From positions 1 to 64,000 of the forward strand of contig NZ_JAKGUE010000014.1 of NCBI RefSeq assembly GCF_021568795.1: a DNA stretch of 64,000 nt. Reading direction: 5' to 3'. Every line of letters starts with the position of its first letter. The stretch's first letter is position 1. Shown here piece after piece: positions 1-9,343 of the stretch. Below the pieces are notes generated by a model. It searched no databases and was not told the DNA's origin. It worked only from the letters and a program-made list of their open reading frames with translations. This DNA comes from Dethiosulfovibrio faecalis. Lineage in GTDB: Bacteria; Synergistota; Synergistia; Synergistales; Dethiosulfovibrionaceae. The position numbers were made by a program, and so were the translations under genes.

Positions 1-96
1 CCAGCCGAAGCCTTCAAATATATACCTTCGTCCCACTTGCATGTGTTAAGCACGCCGCCAGCGTTCGTCCTGAGCCAGGATCAAACTCTCCATAAA
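1..96 (-). rRNA. rrs: 16S rRNA, 5' end (partial)
   Basis: Read on the minus strand, this stretch begins with the universal 16S opening: AGAGTTTGATCCTGGCTCAG, then GACGAACGCTGGCGGCGTGC and the TTAACACATGCAAGT block. Only about the first 90 nt of the gene are present; the rest lies beyond the left edge. The 5' end is placed about 7 nt before AGAGTTTG by analogy with E. coli, so it may be off by a few bases. It is transcribed away from the PBP1A gene. Confidence 0.95.
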
Positions 97-167
97 ATTT
101 TTCGAGTTACGCTAGTTCGTCTCATGCGCTGTATTCTCTTTTCAAGTTTCGTGCCGCCCTGCGGCGA

Positions 168-203
168 CCGAAGTACTATAACATCTCACTCGATATCCTG
201 CAA
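168..203 (-). promoter_or_regulatory. Probable rrn promoter
   Basis: On the minus strand TTGCAG (203-198) is followed after exactly 17 bp by TATAGT (180-175), which also carries an extended TG motif. An A-rich tract lies just upstream of the -35 (about 209-217) and could act as an UP element. Transcription would start near 168 and leave a leader of about 70 nt before the 16S gene. The call rests on motif quality and position only. Confidence 0.65.
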
Positions 204-252
204 CCCCTCGACGAGTTTTTTCGTGTTTCCCCCTTTTCGAACGGATTTCCTA

Positions 253-281
253 TGAAGACATGAGAAGGTAGGTGTTATAAT
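253..281 (+). promoter_or_regulatory. Probable PBP1A promoter
   Basis: An extended -10 element, TGTTATAAT (273-281), lies about 50 bp upstream of the PBP1A start. The -35 region 17 bp upstream (TGAAGA, 253-258) is poor, as is common when an extended -10 is present. It faces away from the divergent rrn promoter. Confidence 0.5.
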
Positions 282-331
282 CCAATGGTATCGATAATCT
301 CGACGAAAAAACCACTCAAGGAGTGTGATCC

Positions 332-2563
332 ATGTTACGCAAAAAAACTAAAAATCGGAAGGCCCCCTCTTCTATTTGGCGAATTCTGGGGACCTTTTTC
401 TTTTTGTCTTTGACGGTAATAGTCGCGTTAAGTGCTATCGGAACTGCTGTCATCGTGTCGAAGCTGGCCCAGGGTTTGCCCTCCGACGACGAGATACTTT
501 CCTATAAAGCCAACGAGGCCAGCGTCGTGTACGATAGAAACGGCAAGGTGATAACGAAACTATTTCTGGAAAACAGGCGACCGGTCGAGTTGAAGGACAT
601 CTCCAGATGGATGGTGATGTCCACTTTAGCGGCGGAAGACTCCTCCTTTTATTCCCACCACGGGATAAGACCTCTGGCGATTCTGCGATCGATCTTTTCA
701 GGCGAAGGCGGACACGGCGCAAGTACGATAACACAGCAGCTGGCCAGGAATTTATTCCTCACATTGGATCAGACGATGCAGAGAAAGGGAAGAGAGGCGA
801 TTCTATCGCTTCGCATAGAACAACTGTACAGCAAAGATAAGATACTTGAGACCTATCTAAACGCCATCTACTTCGGACACGGAGCTTGGGGAGTTGGGGC
901 CGCAGCTCAGGCATACTTCGGAAAAACGCCGTCGAATCTTACCTTGGCTGAGGCATCTGTTCTCTCAGGTCTTATAGCGGCACCGGAGAGATATTCTCCG
1001 ATAAAGAATCTAAAAAAGTCAAAAGTCCGTCAAAGATACGTCCTTCAAAGACTGACTACTTTGGGGTGGATAACGGAAGAACAGAAAGAAAGAGCCTTAT
1101 CGGAAAAATTGACTTTTAACAACACCACCGTAAAAAACGTTCTTAACGTCAACAAAGCTCCTTATTTCGTGAGTCATATACTCTTCAAGAGACTTTTGCC
1201 TAAATATGGAAGAGATAGGGTCTACTCTTCAGGTCTAAAGATATATACCACCATCGACCTGGATCTACAGATAGCGGCGGAAGAGGCCATCCAAGAGCTT
1301 AAGTCCGAGGGAGCCATAGTAGCAATAGATCCTGAGACAGGAGAGATATTGGCTCTGGTCGGGGGGAAGGATTTCGAGATCAGCAAATTCAACAGGGCCA
1401 CTCAGGCCTATCGCCAGCCCGGCTCGGCCTTTAAACCGATTCTCTACACCGCGGCGCTGGAAAGCGGCTATATGCCCACGGATCATATATTGGACAAACC
1501 CATCTCCTATGAAATAAAGGAGAGCGTCGACAAGATTTGGACTCCCGGCAACTACAGCAAAAAATTCGCAGGGGAAGAACCGTTGTTCGAGGCCCTTACC
1601 CATTCTCACAACACACCCGCAGTTAGGCTTACCGATCTTACCGGTGTAGACGCGGTGATGTCCATGTCCAGAAGGATGGGTATAACATCGCCACACCTAT
1701 CTCCCGCTTTATCGATCGGACTAGGTACTGCCAGCGTGACCCCTCTGGAGATGGCATCGGTTTACTGCGTCTACGCAAATAACGGCAAAAGAGTCACCCC
1801 CTACTCTATAAGAGAGATACGGGATAACAACGATAAAACACTCGAAAACCACACTCCGAGACTCGAAAAGGCCATAGAGTCCTCCACCGCCATAGTGATG
1901 AGATCTATGCTGATAGACGTAGTCAAGGCCGGAACGGGACGCAGAGCGGCCCTACCGGGATACGAGGTCTTCGGAAAAACGGGAACGACGAACGAGTATA
2001 GCGATGCGTGGTTCGCTGGCGGTCTCCCCGGATTGGTCTCCGTCGTGTATGCAGGCAACGACGATCATAGACCTCTAGGAAGGGCCGCCACGGGAGGGAG
2101 AATAGCTCTCCCCGTTTGGAAAAATTTCATGGAAAAAGCCGTTACCATGAGGACCTATCCGAGCACTTTCGACGTGCCAGAAGATTCTCCGGTGGTCAAG
2201 GTCAGGATTTGCCGCAAATCCGGCTACATAGCTTCAGAGGGATGCTCTTCCGCAGAGCTGTACTTGCCGGAAGACAGAGCACCGAAGGCGATTTGCCCTT
2301 TACATGGCGGATCTCCCATGATGGCGATGGAGGATCCCAACGCTCCCAGATTACTTCTGCTTCCTCAGGATCGCTCCTTCCAGTTGGGAGAGATGACCGT
2401 TCCGTCGGAAGTCGCTCCGTCTACGATACCGCCATCCATTCCCGCTCATGTTCCTCAGGGAATTGCGCCTGCCACCGATCCATATGCCGATGAACGCGAA
2501 ACTCCTGCAACGGTCGAGGATAAGTATCAGCAACTTCTCAAACAGTACGGTCTTTCAGACTGA
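332..2563 (+). CDS. Penicillin-binding protein 1A (transglycosylase/transpeptidase)
   Basis: Bifunctional class A PBP that polymerises lipid II glycan strands and cross-links their peptides in the periplasm. A membrane anchor spans about residues 17-43. The GT51 domain follows, with AAEDSSFYSHHG (catalytic Glu near 101) and GASTITQQLARN. The transpeptidase domain has the S-x-x-K motif in PGSAFKP (Ser near 366), SHN (near 424) and KTGTT (near 549). The tail from about 640 is Cys-containing, then proline-rich. At 743 aa the length is normal. ATG 332 is preceded by AAGGAG at good spacing. It is the only left-end gene on the plus strand and is monocistronic, ending at a bidirectional terminator. 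PBP1A-type is clear; the exact symbol (mrcA or ponA) is not. Confidence 0.95.
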   Translation: MLRKKTKNRKAPSSIWRILGTFFFLSLTVIVALSAIGTAVIVSKLAQGLPSDDEILSYKANEASVVYDRNGKVITKLFLENRRPVELKDISRWMVMSTLAAEDSSFYSHHGIRPLAILRSIFSGEGGHGASTITQQLARNLFLTLDQTMQRKGREAILSLRIEQLYSKDKILETYLNAIYFGHGAWGVGAAAQAYFGKTPSNLTLAEASVLSGLIAAPERYSPIKNLKKSKVRQRYVLQRLTTLGWITEEQKERALSEKLTFNNTTVKNVLNVNKAPYFVSHILFKRLLPKYGRDRVYSSGLKIYTTIDLDLQIAAEEAIQELKSEGAIVAIDPETGEILALVGGKDFEISKFNRATQAYRQPGSAFKPILYTAALESGYMPTDHILDKPISYEIKESVDKIWTPGNYSKKFAGEEPLFEALTHSHNTPAVRLTDLTGVDAVMSMSRRMGITSPHLSPALSIGLGTASVTPLEMASVYCVYANNGKRVTPYSIREIRDNNDKTLENHTPRLEKAIESSTAIVMRSMLIDVVKAGTGRRAALPGYEVFGKTGTTNEYSDAWFAGGLPGLVSVVYAGNDDHRPLGRAATGGRIALPVWKNFMEKAVTMRTYPSTFDVPEDSPVVKVRICRKSGYIASEGCSSAELYLPEDRAPKAICPLHGGSPMMAMEDPNAPRLLLLPQDRSFQLGEMTVPSEVAPSTIPPSIPAHVPQGIAPATDPYADERETPATVEDKYQQLLKQYGLSD

Positions 2564-2566
2564 CAA

Positions 2567-2612
2567 CTAAAAAATTGCCCCGACGGCTTAAGCCGTCGGG
2601 GCAATTTTTTAG
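2567..2612. terminator. Bidirectional terminator, perfect 46-bp palindrome
   Basis: A perfect inverted repeat, 23 bp per arm and centred at 2589/2590. The GC-rich core GCCCCGACGGC is flanked by A6 on the left and T6 on the right, so it gives a hairpin plus U-tract in both directions. It lies between the converging PBP1A and ppsR genes and should terminate both. Confidence 0.95.
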
Positions 2613-2621
2613 TTCTATCCT

Positions 2622-3434
2622 CTAGTTTGCTTGGGTCAGCCTCATGTCCTCCAGGAGATTTTGAGAGATCTCCTCAATCGATCGATCGGTAGTATCGTAA
2701 ACACGACAGCCTACCTTTATCATTATCTCTTTTGCGTAATTAAGCTCTTGGAGTATTCTCTTTTCCTGAGCATAAGCGGATATATCGGGATCCAATCCCA
2801 TTATCCTCAGCCTATCCTTTCTTATTTTCATCAGCTTATCGGGACTGATCAACAATCCGACACATCTTTGAGGCATGACCTGCCAGAGAGTATCTTGAGG
2901 CGCAACCTCTGGAACCAGGGGTAAATTAGCGACTTTATATCCCTTGTTGGCCAGAAACATGGACAATGGGGTTTTCCCCGATCTAGAGACTCCCAGTACA
3001 ACTATGTCCGCCGAGGGCAACAGATTTTGGCTCTTTCCATCGTCGCACTTGATGGAAAACTCAATAGCCTTTATTCTTTGAAAATACTTGTCGTCCATTC
3101 GACGAAGCAACCCCGGCTTTTGAAGTGCGTTAAACCCACTCCAAAGGGAGACGGCCCCCTGCAGAGGTCCCAAAAGATCTATCGCCATCACACCGTTTCT
3201 CTCAGCTTGGCCCATCAACTCTCTTCTGACCTCATCTGACACCAAAGTGGAGACGACCAAAGCCTCTCTTTCTTTAGCTTGCTCGATGAGAGGTTCTATT
3301 TTTTCCGGCAGATCCACGAACCTAAATCGGATGAACTCCACGTCGAGATCCTTGAACTGGGTCAATACCGCCTGAACTATATATTCAGCGGTCTCTCCGG
3401 TCGAATCGGAAACCAGGGCTATAGTTGGAGACAT
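2622..3434 (-). CDS. ppsR: Pyruvate, phosphate dikinase regulatory protein (kinase/pyrophosphorylase)
   Basis: Member of the DUF299/PDRP family. These enzymes reversibly phosphorylate PPDK or PEP synthase on Thr, using ADP as donor and phosphorolysis for reversal, and so gate PEP formation from pyruvate. The N-terminus has the family signature SDSTGETAE and the P-loop-like GVSRSGKTP lies near residue 149. At 270 aa it is full length. ATG 3434 follows AAGGAGAGTCTAAG. It is the last gene of a long minus-strand run, 27 bp after glyS, and the same glyQ-glyS-ppsR order is seen in Firmicutes. The PPDK or PpsA target is not in this window, so the specificity (PpdK versus PpsA) is open. Confidence 0.92.
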   Translation of the reverse strand: MSPTIALVSDSTGETAEYIVQAVLTQFKDLDVEFIRFRFVDLPEKIEPLIEQAKEREALVVSTLVSDEVRRELMGQAERNGVMAIDLLGPLQGAVSLWSGFNALQKPGLLRRMDDKYFQRIKAIEFSIKCDDGKSQNLLPSADIVVLGVSRSGKTPLSMFLANKGYKVANLPLVPEVAPQDTLWQVMPQRCVGLLISPDKLMKIRKDRLRIMGLDPDISAYAQEKRILQELNYAKEIMIKVGCRVYDTTDRSIEEISQNLLEDMRLTQAN

Positions 3435-3461
3435 CTTAGACTCTCCTTATTCCGCAAGCTG

Positions 3462-5528
3462 TTACCTCTTAAGTCGAGAGAGATTGCCTACCTCTCGGAA
3501 AAGATCCTCACATTTTCCGAGAAGGGCCAGTCTGTTCGATCTGATCGCAGAATCTTCGTCCATAACCATAACGTCGTCGAAAAACGACGTTATGGAGGGG
3601 GAGAGCCTTGAAAGAGATTCCATCAGAAGATCCCAGTTATCCTCCTCTACCGCCCTAGAGACCGTTCGGGAACAGTCTTCAACCGCTTCGGCGAGATCCT
3701 TTTCGGCAGGCATAAGGAGTTTTGCGACCTCTACGGAACTTCCTCTCTCCTCTCCGTTCTTGGCCAGGATGTTCTGTACTCTCACGGCAGCTGTGACCAG
3801 ATTGATAAACCACTGTTCTTCCTGAACGGCCTTCAACGATTCGAGGAACCTCAGCGCCTGTAGCGGGCGTCCTCCCGTGACCGAAACCGACAGCTCCGCA
3901 AGATCATGAGAGAAGTCCTTTTCCTTAAGCTGGATAAGAAGTCTTTGCCTTATGAACGAGATGAGTTCTTCCATGGGTTCTTCCTCCAGCTGGAGGGATC
4001 GGGCCGCCTCTTTTAAGAACTCGTCCAGATTTACGTCGAGGGGCAAACTCCATATTATCTCGTTTACGCAACGAACAGCCCTTCTCAGTCCGTAGGGATC
4101 CTGAGATCCCGATGGCCTAAATCCCATTTTAAAAGCCCCTACCATGTTGAAGACCCTTTCGCTCAATCCCAACACCGCTCCTATAACGTCGCTCGGCGTT
4201 TCGTCTCCTGCGCTCTTGGGAAGATACTGCTCATATACAGCCATGGCAACCCTGGGATCCTCGCCGTCTTTTAAAGCGTACTCCCTTCCCATGATTCCCT
4301 GAAGTTCCGGAAACTCATATACCATGTTGGTGACGAGATCGGATTTGGAAAGCATGGCCGCTCTCTCTATCAGTTTTATATGTTCCTCCAATCCAAGCAT
4401 GGAGGTTAAACTGCGGACCAGATCAACAGTTAGCATTACTTTATCGTAAACCGATCCGAGCTTTTCCTGATATACAACGGTCTTAAGCTGATCCAGTTTA
4501 GACGCCAAAGGCTCTCGGCTGTCCTCGTTCCAGAAAAACGATGCATCCTCCAGCCTGGCCCTAAGGACCCTCTGATTCCCCTCCACTATGACGTTCATGT
4601 TAACGGCTCTGTTGTTGCTTACACCTACGAAATAAGGCATCAGTTTCCCCGAATGATCCCGGACGGGGAAATACTTCTGATGATGTTTCATAGTGGTGAT
4701 AAGGACTTCTTCCGGCAACTCCAGGTATTTTTTGTCAAATTTGCCGTAAAAAGGAACAGGATATTCTACAAGAAACAGGTTTTCCTCTATCAGATCAGGA
4801 TCTCTGTCTATAGTCCCGTCAATCTCTTTTTCAAGAATCGCTATAGCGGAAAGCATTTTTTCTTTCCTCTTTTTTTGATCCACTATGACGTAGTTATCGT
4901 AAAGTTTTTCCATGTAGGACGACTCCTTGGATACCGAAACGGAAGGAGCCCCCATGAATCTGTGCCCTCTCGAGATCTGGCCGGATTTTATCCCGTTTAA
5001 TTCGAATGATACAACTTTATCGTCGAGGAGACAGAGGATCCACCTTATAGGCCTGGCGAACCGGACGGATGTTTTCTTCCAATACATGTTCTTCGGAAAA
5101 ACAAGTCTGTTGACGATTCTACAGAGCATATCTGGCAGCAGTTCCAGGGTCTGACCGCCCCTTTGGTTCACCACGGCAAATACATAGGGGACTCCGTTGA
5201 CGTCCCTTTTTTCAAGGTCCTCCACCTCTATGTTCTTGCTCTTGGCGAATCCTACGGCGGCCCTGGTGGGTGTCCCGTTCCCGTCGAACGCGCTTTTCCA
5301 GGCAGGACCTTTAAACTCTTCCGATAGATCGTCCTGACAGGAATTGAGCTTCTTTATCGAGAGCACCAGCCTCCTGGGAGTTCCGTAGGTCTCTATATTG
5401 CCACAGCTTATACGGGCCTCGGAGAACTCGGTCGAGGCTATGTCGGCCAGTTCCCTCAGGGCATGAGGCATGAAACGAGAGGGGATTTCCTCCGTACCTA
5501 TCTCTAAAATCAGGTTGTTCGTCTCCAT
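3462..5528 (-). CDS. glyS: Glycine--tRNA ligase beta subunit
   Basis: Large subunit of the bacterial alpha2beta2 glycyl-tRNA synthetase; it contributes tRNA recognition. The N-terminus shows the family opening LILEIGTEEIPSRFMPHAL, followed by the long beta-subunit body with EFPELQGIMG and a C-terminal helical anticodon-binding domain (about 590-688). The length of 688 aa is typical. ATG 5528 is preceded by AGGAGGGG. It lies 13 bp downstream of glyQ and is surely cotranscribed with it. No T-box leader is present in front of the pair, because glyQ directly follows recO. Confidence 0.96.
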   Translation of the reverse strand: METNNLILEIGTEEIPSRFMPHALRELADIASTEFSEARISCGNIETYGTPRRLVLSIKKLNSCQDDLSEEFKGPAWKSAFDGNGTPTRAAVGFAKSKNIEVEDLEKRDVNGVPYVFAVVNQRGGQTLELLPDMLCRIVNRLVFPKNMYWKKTSVRFARPIRWILCLLDDKVVSFELNGIKSGQISRGHRFMGAPSVSVSKESSYMEKLYDNYVIVDQKKRKEKMLSAIAILEKEIDGTIDRDPDLIEENLFLVEYPVPFYGKFDKKYLELPEEVLITTMKHHQKYFPVRDHSGKLMPYFVGVSNNRAVNMNVIVEGNQRVLRARLEDASFFWNEDSREPLASKLDQLKTVVYQEKLGSVYDKVMLTVDLVRSLTSMLGLEEHIKLIERAAMLSKSDLVTNMVYEFPELQGIMGREYALKDGEDPRVAMAVYEQYLPKSAGDETPSDVIGAVLGLSERVFNMVGAFKMGFRPSGSQDPYGLRRAVRCVNEIIWSLPLDVNLDEFLKEAARSLQLEEEPMEELISFIRQRLLIQLKEKDFSHDLAELSVSVTGGRPLQALRFLESLKAVQEEQWFINLVTAAVRVQNILAKNGEERGSSVEVAKLLMPAEKDLAEAVEDCSRTVSRAVEEDNWDLLMESLSRLSPSITSFFDDVMVMDEDSAIRSNRLALLGKCEDLFREVGNLSRLKR

Positions 5529-5541
5529 TGCGGCACCCCTC

Positions 5542-6417
5542 CTAAACTAACTTTCCCTTTAGCGGATAGTCCATGGCTTTACGTTGAGCGCTGTAGCTCT
5601 CGCAGCATTTTATTGCCAGAGCGCGAATTCTGGATATATACCCGGTCCTCTGAGTTACGCTTATGGCGTTTCGTGCGTCCAACATGTTGAACGTATGAGA
5701 GCATTTCAGTGTATAGTCCCACGCCGGAAGGACCAGCCCTTTATCGATTATATTGTGGGATTCTCTCTCGTACATATCGAAAAGCTTAAACAACATGTCT
5801 GTGTCGGCGATCTCGAAATTGTAGGTGGAGTGCTCTACCTCGCCTTTATGATGGACATCCCCGTAGGTCAACTCATCGTTCCAATTGAGATCATAGACAT
5901 TGTCGACCTTCTGGACGAACATGGCGATTCTCTCTATTCCATAGGTCAACTCCGCCGGGACCAATGTCATGTCCACCCCGCCGACCTGCTGAAAATAGGT
6001 AAACTGAGTTATCTCCATGCCGTCCAGCCAGACTTCCCAGCCCAACCCCCATGCTCCCACAGTAGGAGATTCCCAATCGTCCTCCACGAATCGGATATCG
6101 TGTTCCGATGGGTCTATTCCTAAGGCGGCGAGGCTATCCAGATAAAGCTCCTGAACGTCGTCAGGGGCGGGCTTCAGTATCACCTGATACTGATAATAAT
6201 GTTGAAGCCTGTTGGGATTTTCTCCATATCTACCGTCGGTAGGACGTCTGGAAGGCTCTACGTAGGCGACCTTCCAGGGCTCAGGCCCGATCACTCTCAG
6301 GGAGGTCGCCGGGTTCATGGTACCGGCTCCTACCTCGACATCGTAAGGCTGTTGTACGACACATCCCCGTTCCGCCCAAAAACGCTCCAGACGAAAGATT
6401 ATCTCCTGAAAATTCAA
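5542..6417 (-). CDS. glyQ: Glycine--tRNA ligase alpha subunit
   Basis: Catalytic small subunit of the tetrameric glycyl-tRNA synthetase, forming glycyl-adenylate. Diagnostic blocks are the [13 protein letters not shown] region near the N-terminus, the [19 protein letters not shown] motif, and [20 protein letters not shown]. About 291 aa, normal length. I place the start at TTG 6417 (protein begins MNFQEII) because AAGGAT lies 8-9 nt upstream. The alternative GTG at 6426 is almost on top of that SD sequence. It is 27 bp downstream of recO and 13 bp upstream of glyS. Confidence 0.95.
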   Translation of the reverse strand: MNFQEIIFRLERFWAERGCVVQQPYDVEVGAGTMNPATSLRVIGPEPWKVAYVEPSRRPTDGRYGENPNRLQHYYQYQVILKPAPDDVQELYLDSLAALGIDPSEHDIRFVEDDWESPTVGAWGLGWEVWLDGMEITQFTYFQQVGGVDMTLVPAELTYGIERIAMFVQKVDNVYDLNWNDELTYGDVHHKGEVEHSTYNFEIADTDMLFKLFDMYERESHNIIDKGLVLPAWDYTLKCSHTFNMLDARNAISVTQRTGYISRIRALAIKCCESYSAQRKAMDYPLKGKLV

Positions 6418-6444
6418 ATAGACCACATCCTTGCCGAAAGTTTT

Positions 6445-7143
6445 TTATCTAAAAGCCTTTAGGTTACTCGAAATTATACTCCTGACAGTATACAAATTCT
6501 TGCGTTTATCCTTGGATAACGCTTCCCGGGATAAATTTTTCTTATCCGTCGTAGCCCAAAAAGCGGCTGCCTCAAGAGGTATACGACCTCGCCCGCCGGG
6601 CGAACAAACAGGACACAGAAACACCCCGTCTTTCCAGGTTCCCTCGGATAGCCTTCCTCCGCAATTTCCGCAAAAGGAGAGAGAAGGGGCTGCCCCCCAG
6701 ACCTTAAGGATCCGCCATAAAAATCGCAGATCCATTCCCCAGGGATCCCGCCTGTCCTCCAGAAGTTCCAAGGCCCAGAAAAAGACGGGGATTATCTCGT
6801 CGACAGGATGCTGATAGGGTAACATCTCGGACAACAATCGACACCATCCCAAGGCGAACTTAAGGGATTCCGGCATATTTCGAAGAGCCCAGAAGTCCCT
6901 CTTCACCTCTATCTCCTTCAAAAAGGAGCGATTCCTGCCTTTGTAGAATGAGAAGACTCCCCAGATCAGAGGTTCGGTACTGCCGCCCAATCTCACCCTG
7001 CCGCGGCCCCCTCCCGGCAAGGAGAGCCAATGGACGCCGTCCCCTCGAAATAGGCACATAAGACGGATATCCCCTTCAGGGCTGATCTCCCGTCTGAGAA
7101 CGACCCCGGTTCGACGACGAAGTCCCTGAGTTTTTTCGATCAC
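6445..7143 (-). CDS. recO: DNA repair protein RecO
   Basis: Recombination mediator that anneals ssDNA and works with RecR (and RecF) to load RecA at gaps. The N-terminal OB-fold region carries the family opening (GVVLRREISPEGDIRLMCLFRGDG). The C-terminal part has a four-cysteine zinc-binding pattern, CGNCGG at about 160 and CPVC at about 178. 232 aa is normal. The start is GTG, overlapping the era stop codon by 4 nt (GTGA), so translation is coupled. The era-recO-glyQ-glyS order matches Firmicutes. Confidence 0.9.
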   Translation of the reverse strand: MIEKTQGLRRRTGVVLRREISPEGDIRLMCLFRGDGVHWLSLPGGGRGRVRLGGSTEPLIWGVFSFYKGRNRSFLKEIEVKRDFWALRNMPESLKFALGWCRLLSEMLPYQHPVDEIIPVFFWALELLEDRRDPWGMDLRFLWRILKVWGAAPSLSFCGNCGGRLSEGTWKDGVFLCPVCSPGGRGRIPLEAAAFWATTDKKNLSREALSKDKRKNLYTVRSIISSNLKAFR

Positions 7144-8069
7144 TCTCTATATCCGAGACGACGAAGATCCGACTCGGAGTTCCGCCAATCCTTCCTGACC
7201 TTTATCCACAGGTCCAAAAAGACTTTCCCTCCCAGGAAGCTTTCCAGGGCCTCCCGCGCCGCAGTTCCTATCTCTTTCATCTTCTCGCCGCCAGAGCCCA
7301 GTAAAATGAGCTTCTGGCCGCGGCGTTCCACGAATATAACTCCTCTTATGTAGGTATCTCTCCGTTCAGGATATTCTTCAGGCGATTTATACTCCAGGAT
7401 CTCCACCGCCACGCTGTGCGGCACCTCCTGGTCGGTTCTCAAAAGCACCTGTTCCCTTATTATCTCCGCAGCCAAAAAACGGGAGGAACGGTCTATCAGC
7501 ATATCCTCCATATACATAGGAGGGCCCTCCGGAATATGTTCAAGTATGAAATCCATTAGCGTCTCCAGGTTGATGTTCTCTCTGGCGGAGACGGGTAAAA
7601 CATACATGGGGTTCAATTTTTTACGGTAGGTATCTATCAAGGGAAGAATCTTAGCCTTCTTGGAACCCAGGATATCCACTTTGTTTATCACCATGATAAC
7701 AGGCGTGTTCGAGCTTTTGAGACGCTCGATTATATGCCTGTCCTGGCCGGTGATCCCTTCGTCCTGAGCCGAGACGACGTAGAGGATAAGGTCAGCATCG
7801 TCCAGGGCTTCCAAAGCCGAGTCGACTATGGCTTCTCCGAGACGATGCTGCGGCTTATGGATTCCCGGGGTATCTGTAAAGACGATCTGGCCGCCTTCCA
7901 CATCTGCGATGCACCTTATTCTGTTTCTCGTAGTCTGAGGTTTAGGGGAGACTATCGTGGCCTTGCAGCGTAAAAGGGCGTTAACCAAGGAGGACTTGCC
8001 GACGTTAGGTCTACCGACCACGGCTACGATTCCGGATCTGTAGCCCTCGTCGAATTTGTCAGTCGTCAT
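7140..8069 (-). CDS. era: GTPase Era
   Basis: Ras-like GTPase with a C-terminal KH domain that binds the 3' end of 16S rRNA and assists 30S maturation. G1 is GRPNVGKS (near 19-26), G3 is DTPGIH, and G4 is NKVD (near 130). The KH domain is at about 210-295, ending with LWIKVRKDWRNSESDLRRLGY. 309 aa. It overlaps the upstream CNNM/CBS gene by 11 nt and recO by 4 nt. Its neighbours ybeY and phoH are also RNA-quality or ribosome factors. Confidence 0.97.
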   Translation of the reverse strand: MTTDKFDEGYRSGIVAVVGRPNVGKSSLVNALLRCKATIVSPKPQTTRNRIRCIADVEGGQIVFTDTPGIHKPQHRLGEAIVDSALEALDDADLILYVVSAQDEGITGQDRHIIERLKSSNTPVIMVINKVDILGSKKAKILPLIDTYRKKLNPMYVLPVSARENINLETLMDFILEHIPEGPPMYMEDMLIDRSSRFLAAEIIREQVLLRTDQEVPHSVAVEILEYKSPEEYPERRDTYIRGVIFVERRGQKLILLGSGGEKMKEIGTAAREALESFLGGKVFLDLWIKVRKDWRNSESDLRRLGYRE

Positions 8070-9336
8070 CCTCTACACACTCCTCTGTATCAGTTTTTCT
8101 CAACTCTACCTCCATCACTCTGTGATCCGCTAAGCTTAACACGGTAAACTCCCAAGGACCGTAAGTCACGGAGCTACCGGTGCCGGGGAAATCCCCGGAC
8201 AGATCGGTTATCAATCCACCGACCGATTCCACGTCTTCCGATTCGAATGGATACCCAAGAAAATCGCTCAGATCCTCGAGGTCCATGTTTCCCTGAACCC
8301 GATAGACCCCTTCCTCTACCTCTTCTATGGCCGGAAGTTCGTGATCGTATTCATCTTGGATCTCCCCTACTATCTCCTCAAGGAGATCTTCTAGGGTTAT
8401 TATCCCGGCGGTGCCACCGTACTCGTCGACCACCACCGCCATATGAATCCTTCGACTTTTCATTATGTTGAAGAGATCGGGAACCTTCATGGTCTCCGGA
8501 ACAAAGAGAGCGTCCCTCTTAAGGCTGGCTACCTTCACGCCGGTTTTTCCCGAATAGAGCAACCCTATAAGGTCTTTCACGTAGAGGATCCCTATGATGT
8601 CGTCTAAGCTATCCTCGTAGATCGGTATCCTGGAATGACCGTGTTCCTCCAGATGGGGAACCAGCTCCTCGATGGTTATGTCGCTATCGACGACGTCCAT
8701 ATCTATGCGAGGAACCATGACCTCCGAGACCTTGGTGTCCTCGAAAGAGATTATACCGTGGATCATCCGCCTTTCCGACTCCTCTAAAGCGCCAGAAGCC
8801 TCCCCGATCGTAACTACCTGTTCTATCTCCTCTCTGGTGACGAAAGAAGCCTGCAGAGAGAGATCTACCTTGGAAATTCTGCCTATCGCGGTTACTATGC
8901 CGCCTATTACCCACACGAAGGGAGACAACACAAGGTTGGAGAATCGAATAAAATGCAGGGTCAAAAACAGGACCTTTTCGCTTCTTGCCAAAGCGAAACT
9001 CTTGGGCAGAATTTCGCCGAAGATAACTATCAACACCGTCATGGCCGTCACAGCAAGTATGACTCCATGTCTTTGAAAAACCATCACGGCAAGAGTCGTA
9101 GCCAGAGAACTAGCCGCAATGTTGACCAGATTGTTGGCGATCAGGATCGTGGTAAGGGCACTCTGGCGATCCCTCAAGAGCCAATCCAGAACCTTCCGAA
9201 AACTAACATAGCGATCTCTCAGGGCAAGCAACTTGGCTCTGCTTGTGGCGGTTATGGCCGTTTCCCCACCGCTGAAGAGTCCGGAGAGAAAGAGCAGAAA
9301 GATCACGAATATCAGGCTTTTCAAGAGGATAGTCAA
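8059..9336 (-). CDS. CNNM/CorC-type hemolysin-family protein (DUF21-CBS-CorC_HlyC)
   Basis: Integral membrane protein of the CNNM/CorC family, whose members are implicated in Mg2+ (or Co2+) efflux or homeostasis. The hydrophobic DUF21 domain covers about residues 1-190 with three to four membrane segments. A CBS pair follows at about 200-325 (VSEVMVPRIDMDVV and VVDEYGGTAGIITLEDLLEEIVGEI) and a CorC_HlyC domain at about 335-415. The start is TTG at 9336 with GGAGGG upstream at somewhat long spacing. It sits where Firmicutes usually carry dgkA and cdd between ybeY and era, so it may share their transcript for historical rather than functional reasons. The substrate cannot be told from sequence. 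Confidence 0.9.
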   Translation of the reverse strand: MTILLKSLIFVIFLLFLSGLFSGGETAITATSRAKLLALRDRYVSFRKVLDWLLRDRQSALTTILIANNLVNIAASSLATTLAVMVFQRHGVILAVTAMTVLIVIFGEILPKSFALARSEKVLFLTLHFIRFSNLVLSPFVWVIGGIVTAIGRISKVDLSLQASFVTREEIEQVVTIGEASGALEESERRMIHGIISFEDTKVSEVMVPRIDMDVVDSDITIEELVPHLEEHGHSRIPIYEDSLDDIIGILYVKDLIGLLYSGKTGVKVASLKRDALFVPETMKVPDLFNIMKSRRIHMAVVVDEYGGTAGIITLEDLLEEIVGEIQDEYDHELPAIEEVEEGVYRVQGNMDLEDLSDFLGYPFESEDVESVGGLITDLSGDFPGTGSSVTYGPWEFTVLSLADHRVMEVELRKTDTEECVEDDD

Positions 9337-9343
9337 AACCAGA

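Noticed and set aside
37..255. Plus-strand open frame over the 16S 5' end and leader
   Set aside because: It lies antisense to 16S rRNA and the rrn promoter and has no protein-like features.
3462..6500. T-box or other tRNA-sensing leader ahead of glyQ
   Set aside because: glyQ follows recO by about 27 bp, leaving no room for a leader. The same holds for pheS, and thrS has only 73 bp upstream without T-box motifs.
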